From Zygaena filipendulae (Eukaryota; Arthropoda; Insecta; Lepidoptera; Zygaenidae), in contig OU015653.1 in NCBI GenBank assembly GCA_907165275.2, forward strand, positions 11,252,001-11,316,000: a stretch of DNA of 64,000 nt, in the 5' to 3' direction. Below, one piece after another: positions 1 through 11,390 of this stretch. A program made the translations under genes and the position numbers. The notes beneath the pieces are model-generated. The model worked only from the letters and a program-made list of their open reading frames with translations, had not been told where the DNA came from and did not search any database. Position 1 is the first letter of the stretch; each line of letters starts with the position of its first letter.

Positions 1-637
1 GAGAAATACCTGGGTACGTTTATGTGCTGATCACAATTTATTAAAATGCTATCCAAACCATGACTAAAACAAAGAAAATATTACCTACTCAATTAAGTAT
101 TCACAAACATAAATTTAAAAAAAAAATAAGTACTTACCTATCTAATTGATTCCAAATGCAGTGTCTCTTAATATTGAAACGCGTCGTACTTGCAAAGTGC
201 AAAAAGCATAAAACGACCAATGCGTGGACCAGTCTCCCCATAAACAAAGCAACAGCTGGCCTGGATGTGGCAAAAAGTCGGCGCGATTATGGTAGTTGTC
301 AGCGAGTAGCGAAATTTTCAATGCGGCAAATAACTGAGCAGTGAGCATACAGTTAAATATCTTTGTTTAATACAGCATAGGAATAACATTTTTATTTTTC
401 AAGAAACGTTTATTTCATTTCGTTTTAAAACCGTGATAGACTTTACTTTTAGGTACGGCTATGGATAAAGAATTGAAGATAAAGCTGGCATGCTTTCGAT
501 CAATGAAAAAAAGTTTCATATCTTCTTCTTCTTCTATTTTTTAGTATAGACAAAGTATATATCTGGTAAGCACAGATAGAGACTAAAGATCATCGTCGAT
601 CCTAGAGCAATATTCTAGCCTCATCCCTCGTTCATAA
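1..637. other. AT-rich stretch, no gene recognised
   Basis: Unique-looking AT-rich DNA. A short TTC run lies near 521-534. The two short ORFs around 142-348 mirror each other on opposite strands and do not show coding-like codon use. I see no repeat or RNA gene. Confidence 0.5.
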
Positions 638-799
638 TCCTTACTTATATAAATGGGAATGTTTGTTTGTTCTTTACGCTTTCACGCCTTAACGGCTCAA
701 CCTATCACCATGGAAATTTTCATACACGTTGTCATGGGAACAGAGAAGGATATAGGGCACATTTATCACGGGATTCCCGCGGATCTCTGAAATTAAAAC
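638..799 (+). mobile_element. Helitron family A, 3' truncated
   Basis: Begins after an A with TCCTTACTTATATAAATG, the usual TC 5' end. It continues through the family's conserved middle (tttcacgccttaacggctca, cacgttgtcatggg, acagagaaggatatagggca) to a diverged cgcggatctctgaaatt. The terminal hairpin and CTAG are missing, so it is a dead, 3'-truncated copy. Confidence 0.8.
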
Positions 800-902
800 T
801 GTTATTTTTTCTGTTCCCTAAATTTTACTTGACGTTTCAAACAATTTTCAGTCACATTGAGTAATATAATTATCATGTATGTCATGTATTAATGTATGTA
901 TT

Positions 903-1228
903 AATAGGCTAGTTTCCTAAATTTTTTTTTTAGTCCGTTTTGTAGATTATTAAAAATATTGGACACGTATTTTTTTTTTATGTAACCAAAAAATAACGGA
1001 GATATATCAAGTCGAAATTTCACATGACGTCACGCCTCGCTACAGTTTGTTCGCACGTTATAGCGAGCGGTGACGTCACGAGTCCCCCACCCTAATCTTT
1101 AATGCGCTTTATCTATGCATATTTCCATTATTTTAAAAAAGCAAAAAATACGTGTCTTTTATTTTTTTATTATCTAACTGACGGACTAAATAGAATTTTG
1201 ATTTTTTTACCCAGGAAACTAGCCTATT
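903..1228. mobile_element. CRE-bearing foldback MITE, copy 1
   Basis: Terminal inverted repeats read aataggctagtttcct at the left and its complement at the right. Inside, two homologous arms lie in inverted orientation; each has TAGTCCGT near its outer end and an ACACGTATTTTTT-like block. The centre holds two perfect TGACGTCA palindromes, at 1025 and 1071. It has no coding capacity. Five relatives occur in the window; the other copies start GGG(C)ATGTTGACTA. Confidence 0.8.
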
Positions 1229-1777
1229 GTCATGTTGATATAATTTTCATGTATTTTTATAAATCCACATCTTTCCTACTTCCTAGATATTATGTCCATA
1301 CGTCCACATTGACCATAGCACCCATTTTCTCGTTTGTACATACGCCGATGCCATTACCATACACGCAACGAGCACCGATTCAATGTTACAATAGAATTTG
1401 CATTAGTTTTCATTTTGTTTTAGTGTCATACTAAAAATAGCGAACAATTTAAAACGCAATATAAAATCTATTTTCTGTATTAATATGGCCAACTGGCAAT
1501 TGTTAGCGGTTTTGCCGGCGCGAATACTGGAATACGTGAGGGAATTCTACGTACTAGAAATAATATCGTGTCAATTTTATTTGTGGGCGAAATTTTATCA
1601 AAATCTGTGTAGCCAGAAAGTTGTGGTGTTGAGTCAAAAAATGTAGACATGGAACCTTTCACATTTTTAAATATCTTTTAAGTGAAATTGTAGAGATTAT
1701 CTGTGCTTTAGTATAGATAGAAGATGTCAACTTTACCTCTTATTGCTGGATTACAATAGCAAGATACTTTTTCAAAA
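1229..1777. other. No gene recognised
   Basis: AT-rich DNA without a recognised repeat. The 110-codon ORF overlapping the MITE and this stretch (1102-1434) is poly-Phe/Tyr/Ile, as expected from T-rich DNA, and is not credible. Confidence 0.45.
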
Positions 1778-1978
1778 CTAGCTGTGCCCCGCGGTTTCAC
1801 CCGGGTGAAACACTTTTTTAAACTTTTTTCCAGACATCCGATTTGAATAAAATGAAACCAAGTGTTGCCCCAAAATAAGCTTAATCTACCTGATGTGAAA
1901 ACCGCAATCAGGTATTAATTATTTCAGTAGTTCCGGAAATAAGCGTGAACAAACACGCGGATTCTACTGTAGTAAAGA
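1778..1978 (-). mobile_element. Helitron family B, internally deleted
   Basis: In + text it starts CTAGCTGTGCCCCGCGG after an A. It carries the family B signatures gacatccgattt, gcttaatctacc and gtgaaaaccgca, then passes directly to cgcggattctact, the family B far end. The segment present in the full copy at 40856-41177 is missing, so this is an internal-deletion derivative. Confidence 0.75.
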
Positions 1979-2087
1979 TTTTGTAGCAGACAGATGAAAA
2001 TATTAAAATAAAGTTCAGTTTAAACGATTTACAGATTAATTATTTATCTTTCACCTAATAAGGAAATGTTAATATATAGAATACAAT

Positions 2088-2279
2088 GTTCCCCGCGGTT
2101 TCACCCCCGTTAATTTCGGAGATCCCACGTGAATTCCAGGACAAAAAGTACCCTATGTCCTTCTCTGTACCCCTGACAACGTATATGCAAAATTTCATGA
2201 TGATCGGTTGAGCCGTCTAGGCGTGAAACAGACAGACAGACAGACAGAGTTACTTTCGCATTTATAATATTAGTAGGGA
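2088..2279 (-). mobile_element. Helitron family A
   Basis: Runs from gttccccgcggtttcac to tttataatattagtaggga followed by T. The CTAG end is mutated. It contains a short (CAGA)n array at about 2229-2248, at the position where other copies carry tetranucleotide microsatellites. Confidence 0.85.
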
Positions 2280-2956
2280 TATTATTTCCAACTGAACTAA
2301 CTTAACCACGTTTAAACTGAAGGTTATCGCTCTCATATTCTCATTTTCCATACTTTATTAAGACAAACGGCTATTATTAACTGCTCCGTTTAATTGGCAA
2401 TAAAATGCGAGATGATGTAGTTACATGAAGAATCCTCTTGTATGAAACAAGGTTGTGGAAAAATGTACTACTATGATAGCTTTGCAGTTGGAATATAAGT
2501 TTTTGTGGAATTTTATCCTTTAAAGCCAGGGTTTGAAGAGTCATTTTACTGACGACTTATAATTATGACGCGTTGGGTTTCGTAGGAATGCGTTGTTAGA
2601 GATTTGCTCGTAATAATTTCACTGACATCATCGTTATTTTTTTTTGTGTTTCCTATAGTTTAGCTCACTCAGCGTGGTTATAAAGCTGTTCGTTATATTT
2701 TTTTGGTAAGCGCTATCCATTTTATTTTAGTCAACATCCCCATTCTTGTGGTTTTTTATTAATAATAATAGGTAATAAATTATTTTACCAGATTATAAGG
2801 ATATGAGTGCAAATTATTTTTTGGATTTGTTCGTCTTTCATGTTGTTACCGCTAAAACTTACAGTAATTAAACTGATTGGAAATTGCTTTCTTGCCGAGA
2901 TAAACAGTTGAAGTTTTTTTTTTTATTTGGGTAAATATGTAAACAAGCAAATATAA
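2280..2956. other. No gene recognised
   Basis: AT-rich sequence with homopolymer T runs and a short AAT run near 2761. No supported gene or repeat. Confidence 0.4.
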
Positions 2957-3011
2957 AGAGTTCCTGAGGAAATCTCAAAAATCACGAAAGCAAAACCGCG
3001 AGCAATAGCTA
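2957..3011 (+). mobile_element. Helitron 3' end fragment
   Basis: The text gagttcctgaggaaatctc followed by aaaaccgcgagcaatagctag and T matches a decayed Helitron 3' terminus. Only the last 55 bp or so are clear; the following 100 bp may be a still more diverged relative. Confidence 0.5.
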
Positions 3012-3205
3012 GTAGGCTAGTATAAACTTCTTTGTTTGTTATTCTATCACCTCTGAAACTATTAGATCAATTTCGAAAATGTATTATTTTGTACAGTATT
3101 CAGTTGGAGGATATTTTTATCTAAGAATAAAGAGCTTCCAATCAAATTTCGTTCCCAGTGAAATTTTACCTAGTAGTTGAACTCAAAAAATTGTGATTAT
3201 ATGGT

Positions 3206-3434
3206 ATAGTTGTGCCCCGCGGTTTCACCCGCGTTAATTTCAGAGTTCCCGCGGGAATTCCAGGATTAAAAGTACCCTATGTGTTAATCTGCTGTATAAG
3301 CTATATTATTCTAAAGTTTCATTTAAATCCATTCAGTAGTTTTTGCGTGAAAGTGTAACAAACATCCATCCATCCATCCATCCATCCATCCATACATACT
3401 TACAAACTTTCGCGTTTATAATATTATTAGTTGG
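3206..3434 (-). mobile_element. Helitron family A with (CATC)n
   Basis: Runs from atagttgtgccccgcggttt to tataatattattagttgga followed by T. It carries a pure CATC tetranucleotide array (about 3362-3390) between the acaaa motif and the 5' end block. The tandem array lies inside the element, not in the host flank. Confidence 0.85.
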
Positions 3435-3569
3435 ATTATTTATCATCAGTGTTAATATTAATATTATCGCTCTATCTGACTCTCACTTGGCCTTATCCTT
3501 CTCAGGAAAAAAAGAACCTACTTTTGTAAGATAGATTAAAATTGAGATTTATTTACAGCATAAAGAATA

Positions 3570-3893
3570 GGGATGTTGACGACTACTTGAAAATCAAAAT
3601 TCTAATTAGTCCGTCAGTTCAAAATAAAAAAAATAATAGACACGTTTTTTTGCTTTTTTAAATTAATGGAAATATACATAGATATAGCGCATTAAAGTTT
3701 AGGGTGGGGACTCATGACGTCATTAACCGCTATAAAGCCCCCATAAAAACTGCACCAGATAGTGACGTCAGGCGAAATTTCAACTCAATGTATCGCCGTT
3801 ACTTTTTGATAACGTAAAAAAAGAAAAAAATCGTGCCTAATATTTTTTATTATAATCTACAAAACGTACTAAAAAAATTTTAGTCAACTAGCT
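3570..3893. mobile_element. CRE-bearing foldback MITE, copy 2
   Basis: Left end GGGATGTTGAC, right end TTAGTCAACTAGCTC. It contains both arms of the family and two TGACGTCA sites, one in catgacgtcatt near 3714 and one near 3762. The flanks read aaagaata and attcttt, extending the terminal symmetry slightly. Confidence 0.85.
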
Positions 3894-3895
3894 CA

Positions 3896-4743
3896 TTCTT
3901 TAGGTATTCTATGTTTTGATCAGTTGTGGTAATAAGTCTCCTCTTCCTTTTTCAATTTACACAACCGGATGAAAATCAGTTCACCCGTTCACGACTTATA
4001 AAAATAAACGAACTGAAGGGAAGACGTTGAATTTCCAAATTAAAATAATGGCGAAGTGCGTGTCGCGCTATGCATAGTGAAAGGTTCCGTAGTGATACGG
4101 GGGTGCTGACCGTTAAATTTCAAGGTTATCAATAAAGTTTAAAAAATATCCCATAGGTATTTAAAAAACTGCAGCACGTCTCTTATTCGAACTGATTTAT
4201 GTTGATGTTATTTTTTTATTTGTACCACCTTGAATTTTTTTACAAATTTTATATAATATCTCACCAAAGATTGAACTCAATAAAAAAGTCAGTTTTAAAC
4301 GTAAAATTATCAATATCAAACCCTATCTAAACAACATAATCAACCCTCAGACAATGACGGAAATAAGTTGCTACCCGTAATTTTTTTTTTTCGAGATTTC
4401 TAAAATTAATTGTAGAGCAGTTCGTAAGAAGTATTTTCCTTTCAACATTATTTATATACCGACAGACGGTCAGACAGACAGGCGGACTTTACGCTATTTA
4501 AGTGGTTTCCATTTTTATCATTTAACTACAGAACAGAACCCTAAAAAAGTGAAAGTTTATAGACACTTAAATTATTTTAATGAGGTGATTAAATTTTATC
4601 GTAGTTTATGGAGTCTTAGTGAACGGAAACGTATAGCGTTTCCTGTTTTGTTTGACTCAATTCAGTTGTTATATCATCGATGACGTTCAGAATGTTATAT
4701 TAAGCTCTACAAAGTTAGTCAGAAGTCAGAACAAGCCGCGTGC
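3896..4743. other. No gene recognised
   Basis: AT-rich stretch with poly-T tracts and a short gacagacggtcagacagaca run near 4460, which may be a remnant of a Helitron microsatellite. No coding signal. Confidence 0.4.
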
Positions 4744-4823
4744 GTGAGTAGTTAAGGCGTAAAAATGTAACTGACTGTCATAGAGATAGGCAGACGGACG
4801 GCGTTACTCTATAATATTAGTGT
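4744..4823 (-). mobile_element. Helitron end fragment
   Basis: The motifs gagtagttaaggcgtaaaaa and ttactctataatattagtg match the 5'-end half of a minus-strand family A copy. The rest is lost. Confidence 0.45.
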
Positions 4824-4910
4824 GACAGCGTTAGGTACTTTATAATTTTAGTATGGATAAACAAATTAAAAAAAAAAACTTTTCTTTAGGTACTAAAACA
4901 TTGTTATTTT

Positions 4911-4947
4911 ATGTGCAATAAAGGATTAAATAAATAAATAAATAACA
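4911..4947 (+). repeat. LINE/SINE 3' tail, (TAAA)n
   Basis: The text atgtgcaataaaggattaaa runs into TAAA repeats. The same GTGCAATAAAG-then-AAAT tail recurs at 6276, and a variant occurs at 14325. This suggests the 3' end of a retroposed sequence, with AATAAA as polyadenylation signal. Its body is not recognisable here. Confidence 0.45.
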
Positions 4948-5536
4948 CTCATTTAATAAATAATATAAAATGACATTGTACAAATATCATTATATAGTTA
5001 AAAAACGTTCACTTAATTTACTTTGTTTAAAATCTTTAAATCGCGAATGTCAAAGTTCGGCAACTTTGTTTTCAGGCGAGGCAATTAATGCTTACCCTCG
5101 CGAACTAAAATGTTTAACAAGTTCACAATCGATGGTAGGGCCGGAAAGTATACGTACCTATTATTTTCTTTAAAACAATATTTCTCAGTATCCCATTAAA
5201 TTTTAACTGAGAAAAAATTAAGAAGAAATTGTTTGGTATCATGGACCTTATAATTTTTAGGACTTGGTACCCCCTTTTCAACTAACCTAGCGTTTATTTT
5301 TAGCAGCAGAGGTTTTATAATTTTTTTTTTGTGACATTGCCGTAAGAAAAAGGTTCCATTAAATCGCGTAATGCGCGTAGAAATTAATGTGAAAAGACAC
5401 CATTCTGTTGTCAGTGGTACCTATAATTGAATTATGAGCTAGCAAAAAGTAGGTAAACATTAAGTATGAGTAACCGCGTATTCGACACTCAACTTGTAAT
5501 AGGTCTATTTGCACTATTAAATATTATTACACATTC
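4948..5536. other. No gene recognised
   Basis: AT-rich. The 67-codon ORF at 4970-5173 has no recognisable domain or gene-like context. Confidence 0.35.
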
Positions 5537-5841
5537 ATGATGAGCTGAGTACCAGATTTATCGAGTAACCGAATGCCGAGTATTATTCGGTTTTAAATTT
5601 GTCGAACCGAGTAACTTTAGCAGATTGCCAGTTTATTGGCGCTAAAATTCTAATAGTTCTTTCTGATATGGCAAAAGTTATCACTTTTGTTTCGTAACAT
5701 TTTTTAATAATATTGACAGAACGAAAAGTAGCCCTTTAGGTCGAGAATGACTACTTTCCTACAGACAGTCGTACGAGTGTTAAAATAAAACACCAAACAC
5801 ACCGAGTACCGAGTAGTAAACGAGTACTCAGCGCATCTCTA
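5537..5841. mobile_element. MITE-like inverted repeat element
   Basis: The left end GATGAGCTGAGTACC and the right end, read from the other strand as GATGCGCTGAGTACTCG, are imperfect inverted repeats. They continue into GAGTAACC / GAGTACC motifs repeated inside (ccgagtaccgagtag near 5804). The interior is non-coding. A single copy was seen in the window. Confidence 0.5.
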
Positions 5842-5897
5842 CATATTATCCGTTTAATATCTTGGTAACAACTTGGTATCTTGGTGACAACTTACGT

Positions 5898-6053
5898 CCG
5901 CACTCAGAGTCGACTTTAATGATTACTTAGTTAAGTATAGATTTTTAAAACAAAACTGCGGCAATCAGAGACGTTAACTTGTCTGATTGCGGCAGTTTTG
6001 TTTTAAAAATCTATACTTAACTAAGTAATCATTAAAGTCGACTCTGAGTGCGG
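5898..6053. mobile_element. Hairpin MITE, copy 1
   Basis: Two arms of about 70 bp starting CCGCACTCAGAGTCGAC are near-perfect reverse complements. I see one mismatch, within tgc[g/c]gcaatc. They are separated by a loop of about 16 bases reading gagacgttaacttgtc. Folded, the whole element is one long hairpin. A second, longer copy lies at 39319-39549 in the opposite orientation. Confidence 0.85.
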
Positions 6054-6099
6054 CGGTTAGTCACTTTCTTATTTTATATAGATTGATAATTATTGTTTA

Positions 6100-6268
6100 C
6101 TAGCTGTGCCCCGCGGTTTCACCCGCGCGAAAGGTTATTATTCAACAACTTTTTTTCCCGACATCCGATTTCAATGAAACAAAGCCTGTATGTAGCTTCA
6201 GGCTAAGTTAATCTACCCGTGAAAACCGCATGACAATCCGTTCAGTAGATTCGGAGATTACCACGAAC
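6100..6268 (-). mobile_element. Helitron family B, 5' truncated
   Basis: Starts CTAGCTGTGCCCCGCGG after an A. It has the hairpin, the block gacatccgatttcaatgaaa and gtgaaaaccgcatgac. It stops at acgaacatt, where the retroposon-like tail at 6276 begins. Confidence 0.85.
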
Positions 6269-6275
6269 ATTTATA

Positions 6276-6310
6276 TTTGTGCAATAAAGAATAAATAAAT
6301 AAATAAATAT
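6276..6310 (+). repeat. LINE/SINE 3' tail, (AAAT)n
   Basis: tttgtgcaataaagaataaa followed by AAAT units. Same tail type as at 4911. It abuts a truncated Helitron, so one element may have inserted into or replaced part of the other. Confidence 0.45.
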
Positions 6311-6702
6311 CAGTAACTTTACAATACAAAAGAACAAAAAATCAATGTTAAACAATGGAGGTGAATTTTACGAAACCATAATATAAAGCCTACAGGAACT
6401 AACATTAACTACTAAAATTAACAAACAACTTGATTAAATGCACCCCTATTGCGTTGCATAATCACACGCGCAATCTTCAATATTAGCAGGCACAAAAAAT
6501 ATTTGCATTTTGATACGTTTTTAAACAGATTTATGAGTATTATTAAAGTAGGTAGGTATGCACTTTGGCTTTTTCATTAGCTTGTTTTGCGTGCGTGCTA
6601 CCGTTATGGTCAATAGCTAGCTTTATAAATACCGATCATAATAAATTGTTTAAAAATAAAATTTACTTTCTAAAATGTTTGATAGCTTCTGTTTATTTTA
6701 CA
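6311..6702. other. No gene recognised
   Basis: AT-rich stretch with no recognised feature. The 66-codon ORF at 6565-6765 runs into the next Helitron. Confidence 0.4.
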
Positions 6703-6909
6703 CTAGCTGTGCCCCGCGGTTACATCCGCGGTAATTTCAGAGTTCCCGCGGGAATTCCGGGATAAAAAGTACCCTATGCCCTTTTCTGTACCCCTGAAAA
6801 CGTGCTTGCCAAATTTCATCCAAATCCGTTGAGCCGTTTTTGCGTGATTGAGTAACAAACACCCCAACATCCAAACATCCACACTTTCACATTTATAATA
6901 TTAGTAGGA
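6703..6909 (-). mobile_element. Helitron family A, near full length
   Basis: CTAGCTGTGCCCCGCGG start after an A. The text is close to consensus to the end at tttataatattagtagga. The following host base is C rather than the expected T. Confidence 0.9.
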
Positions 6910-7683
6910 CTGTTATAGTAGGTATGTTTACTCTATGGATTTTAATGTTTTCCGTAATCTATAGAATTTAGTAGGGTATGTTAATGAATATGTATAATAT
7001 TTAGTTTCTGATTTTTTGCGAATGAAACAATGCCCTAGCTAATTATTTATAACTGAATGATAACACTTATTTCACCTTTTTTTCATTATTTATTAATTTA
7101 TAAATTATCTTTGTCAAGAAAATCATTTATGATATCAAATATAGGCTAGGTAACCATTGTGAAGCCTATAATAGCTAGTTAAAGAAATAATCGATTAAAC
7201 ACACACGTTACAACGGTTACCACACATTTTCCAATAAACTAGCATAATTACTTACCTATCAATAAATCACTAGTGAAGCAAAAACGGGTTATGGTTTTCG
7301 TCATAACAAAGTTTGATATTAATTAAGTAGGCATTATGCAATTCCATCAATTTTAAATTTAAAAAGTTCTTTATGGTAAGTTGTAACGAACTTGTTACGC
7401 AAATTCGAACTTAAAATCAGTGAGTGATTGATGCTTAAGAAGTGAAATATCGTAGAACATATTATTATGGTTAGAACGAATTTTTTTTCCATACTAAACT
7501 AAGTCCGTTATGTTATGCGTGAAACGAGGCAGAAATACAAAAAAAACTGATTTCGAAAAAAATTACGCTTGCTTTGTTTGTGACGCAAAATGAATTCTTA
7601 CTCCCATCCGTACCGTGCGATAAAGAACTTCGCTCTAAAAAGCTCTGTCACTGTCCATGGAGAAAACATATGAATAATAATAA
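6910..7683. other. No gene recognised
   Basis: AT-rich unique-looking DNA. No repeat or coding stretch supported. Confidence 0.4.
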
Positions 7684-7885
7684 TCTATACTAATATTATA
7701 AAAAAGAAAGATTTGATTATTTGTTTTTTTATTACGATTTAACTCGCAAACTACTAGACCGATTTAAAAAAATATTTCACTCTTAGAAAGCTACATTATT
7801 CCTGATTAACATAAGCTATATTGTAATCCGTAATTCCCGCCGGAACTCCGAAATTATTGCGGGTGAAACCGCGTGGGACAGCTAG
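7684..7885 (+). mobile_element. Helitron family A, full length
   Basis: A, then TCTATACTAATATTATA; ends with gggtgaaaccgcgtgggaca and gctag before T. Both Helitron termini and the A/T target context are visible. The middle belongs to the subgroup with aactactagaccgattt and tttcactcttagaaagctac. Confidence 0.9.
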
Positions 7886-9329
7886 TTTTGTACAAACTAA
7901 AATATTTACCTACTACCCGTTTTCGTATCGTACGAAATGCAAATGTACGGCAATATCCAATGCTCATAGTACGAAAAGGCGTTGCGTGACAGCAAAGCTC
8001 TTTATTTGTTAATGCCTAATACCCTACGCCAGACCACTTGACCTAGCTGCCTGTGTGCCTAAAAATGCTTTTTAGTATTGTTGATTATATTTTTTTATTT
8101 GGAATCTCTAAGTGGACTTATTATATTTTCTATTAAATGTAATTTTGAATCTTGGATACTTACACGTTTTAGCGTTTAAGTTTAGAGTAGTATAAAATAT
8201 TATCAGATTTATTAGATACAGATAGAGATCGTGAAAGTTCAAAGATGAAAACGTCATTAGAATTATTCAACACCTCCATTGCTGCGCTTTATGTATTCTC
8301 AGCATATTACCTAGCTAACAATACCGAATATAATAGGTTGAAGATATTACGAAAACTTTAAACTGAGAACGGAATTCTATAAAATTTGAGTTGGAATCAC
8401 AAACCCACATCTTGACTCTACATAAATTTTTCCATCAATAATACAATATTATCAAATTAAGAAATTTTTTAGTTATCTTTATTTGGGCATCGGATGTTTA
8501 GGAAGAGACGAAATACGCAAGTTCTGAAACTAACTAGTTTTGGAGAGTGACATGTTATGTTAAGAAAAGTGACTTGCTTAACTAATATATTAACAGTTAC
8601 ATAAAAAGCCTGCAACAACATAAGTTTATAATAATTAATAAAACCATGTTGTACGTCAATAATATATACTTGATATTAACATTTTTGAGTTAAACATCAT
8701 CACCCACAATAGTTGGAAAAACCAAAAATTATTTAACCTCACATTAAAAATTAACCTCCATATCAATAGTACTTAGTTTTGGAACGGTTAACAAATAGTT
8801 AGAAACAAAATGCCTAGGGCTTAGGTAGGTATGATAATACTAGTTGGCTGGGGAAAGTATTTATTCTTGTTATCTAAGTGATGGATAGAGGGGGCTAGTC
8901 TCGCACGCGAACTATCGCGCCGTGGTAAAAATAGTAGGTACTGCGCTTGTAGTTAACAGTATATCTAGATAATACCTATAGCATTTGTCAAGGTGATTAA
9001 TCATTGGTAATTAGTAAAATACCTACGATAAATTGTGCTGAAGCCGTACAATTAAGTGTGCTTCTTATACCTAATTATATAAAATAAAAAACTTACTCGC
9101 TAATAGAGGCAGGTAGGTAAGTAGTAGTTATGTAGTTCTGTACGATGGAAAACAAAGAAAACAATAGTTTCTCTGCTTAAGAATATGGGCGTCATAAATT
9201 CAAAATACGATGACAACATACCTTCAATCCGAACAGGCAAGCAACTCGTAACAATGAGAAGAACTTCAGAAAATCGGAAGATAAAACGCGAAGGCTGTAT
9301 AAATTTTCAGCGTCGCGAAAATGGATGTT
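7886..9329. other. No gene recognised
   Basis: 1.4 kb of AT-rich DNA without a repeat that I can match elsewhere in the window and without coding-like ORFs. Confidence 0.4.
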
Positions 9330-9778
9330 TAGTACACGGCTTACGGCTTGGGCGGGCGGCAGTCTGCCGAGTGACGCGACGCTAGGCGGAGGCCACGAAG
9401 CCTTTGCCTAGTCTTATCCGTGAACAAAAAAAAATCTTTGGAATTCGAACACAAAATTGTTTGCGAATAGTGTCGTGTCGTTTCAATCCGTTCTCAAATA
9501 CAGAATCGCATTCGTCAGTGACCGAATGATTCTATTTTTAAAAGTTGAATGAACCGAATTGCGTTGACGTTTTCACAACAGCTGACTTTGACGTTTGATA
9601 TTTGTGTACGATTTCCGCTCTGTTTTCGTTTTAGTTTAGTTATTTATAATTTATATTTTGTGTGTATTCGTAGTAATTTAAAGTAAAAATTTTGGTATTA
9701 AATAATATTATTATACATACTCACGGGTTGTGATTTTAAATTTAGCTTATGGGAAGCCTGGATATATATGAGTGATAG
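9330..9778 (+). promoter_or_regulatory. Possible promoter and first exon
   Basis: A CpG-rich patch (9340-9410) is followed by a promoter-like stretch with acagctgactttgacgtttg near 9580-9600 and TCAGT near 9514. Downstream is a T-rich leader. At 9768 an ATG opens M-S-D and runs into AG|GTAAGT at 9778/9779, a consensus splice donor. Seen: CpG clustering, ATG and donor. Inferred: a 5' exon of a gene reading right. No protein beyond three codons can be read, so this is weak. Confidence 0.2.
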
Positions 9779-9784
9779 GTAAGT

Positions 9785-10277
9785 GTACAAATAATAAACT
9801 ATTAGTTTAATAATGCAACAGCACACCGGAAGAATATATATACTTATATATTATTATTAAAAATATCTAGACAATTTTTTTACCTACATTTTTAACTTTG
9901 GTTAGTATATGGGTAAGTCTTTATTGTTTGATTTCTCGAAAAATATCTATGGTATATTTAAATACAATATGTAAATAGATAGATAATAATAACTTATACC
10001 TTTTACAATAACCAAAAAAAAAACTAATTTGATTGTTGTATTACTCGTATAAAATAATAACTGCTTTGTCATTTCTGAAAACAATCAGCGTGAGACGTTG
10101 TATTAATATTCGATATTAAATCATGTGTCGAGACAATGAACAAAACGTGCACTAACAACTCGGCGGCCATGCATCTCACCACCCAATTGGACGGTTGATC
10201 GTACGCCGCATGCGAAGTGATCCTAATAAGCTATATAAAGCTATGTGCACACGCAAGAAAACCATCGCGAATATCTT
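9785..10277. other. No gene recognised
   Basis: AT-rich; would be intronic if the preceding first-exon idea were right. Ends at the AATG tail of the next repeat. Confidence 0.35.
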
Positions 10278-10410
10278 GAATGAATGAATGAATGAAAAAC
10301 ACTTTATTGAGCATCACAATGACTAAAAACTTATAAAACAGAAAGTATTAAGTGGCTCCAAAGCGCGGCCTTATCACTATAAAGCGATCTCTTCCAGCCT
10401 ATCAAGTGGA
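10278..10410 (-). repeat. LINE/SINE 3' end, (CATT)n tail
   Basis: Read on the minus strand it contains agagatcgctttatagtgat and aaggccgcgctttgga, then ends aaagtgtttttcattcattc. The same structure recurs at 11391-11529. This is a retroposon 3' end with a tetranucleotide tail. Which LINE or SINE clade it belongs to is not decidable from 130 bp. Confidence 0.7.
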
Positions 10411-10554
10411 GTATGAAGTGTTGTTTATTAAGTAGGTAATTTTTAACCAAATCGTTGCCATACCGTACCAGATAGATTGGAACGATTTGGGAATATTATA
10501 ATACCGCGTGCTTAGATGACTGAGTTCCTGCAAGAATTACGCAATAAAAATTAA

Positions 10555-10679
10555 CCAATGTCCTTTTCTGTACATCTGACAACGTTTATGCAAAATTTTA
10601 TGATGATCAGTTCAGTATAATTGCGTTGTGTGAAAGCGCGTAACAAACAAATAAAATCACATTTGCATTTATAGTAAGG
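10555..10679 (-). mobile_element. Helitron family A, 3' truncated
   Basis: Retains ccaatgtccttttctgtaca, the gacaacgtttatgcaaaatt block and the end catttgcatttatagtaagga. The hairpin/CTAG side is missing. Confidence 0.7.
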
Positions 10680-11390
10680 AAATAATTATATGTCTATATA
10701 CGTCTGTTAATTTTTCTATACGTTCCTATGCTATTATATAAGTATCCAATTATACTTTACAGTAAAACTTGCGTCAATTGTTTGTTGTATACGTTAATTC
10801 GCGAAAGTATCTGATCAAACAAGTTGAAATCAAAAAAACCTGCATTTATTATATCCAGACATTATTTAAAAAAAAAAACAGTGCCGTCTAGGGACGCCTG
10901 TAAGAAGCGAAGTTTTACAGTATAAAGCGTAGAAACTAAGCTATTATGTATTGATAGGTAAACATCGTGTAACGGTAACGTCACTCACGCTGAGCATGGA
11001 AAGAGTTGACCGGCCCTCGAACGTAACGCTTCGATTAAATAACAAAATACTCGCGTGCGATGAACGAAGTCTTCTTTCATTCTCTTTGAAAAATTAAAAA
11101 AAAAAAATCGCGCTACTTTACTTTCTCCACGTGTAAAAGTAGCTTAAACTCAAGCTGAGTGCGCCCGCGCAAATTGTATTCATGATTCATTTGCGAGTGC
11201 CACACACATGACGCCATTGATTTATGGCCAGTACGATTTTAAACTTGCCCTATGCCGTCGCGTCGTTTGCATTGGAGTGAGCTTTACTTATTTCATTCGT
11301 TTGCCAATTTGTAGACCTGAGGATTTACTTTTTCTTTTTTTTTTTGCTCTACTCGTAGTGCGGTGCCACTTTAAAGTGTGGGAAGAAATA

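Noticed and set aside
1102..1434. 110-codon plus-strand ORF
   Set aside because: Phe/Tyr/Ile/His-rich output of T-rich DNA, starting inside a MITE.
3362..3390. CRISPR-like short repeats
   Set aside because: Pure tetranucleotide microsatellite without spacers, inside a Helitron in a eukaryotic genome.
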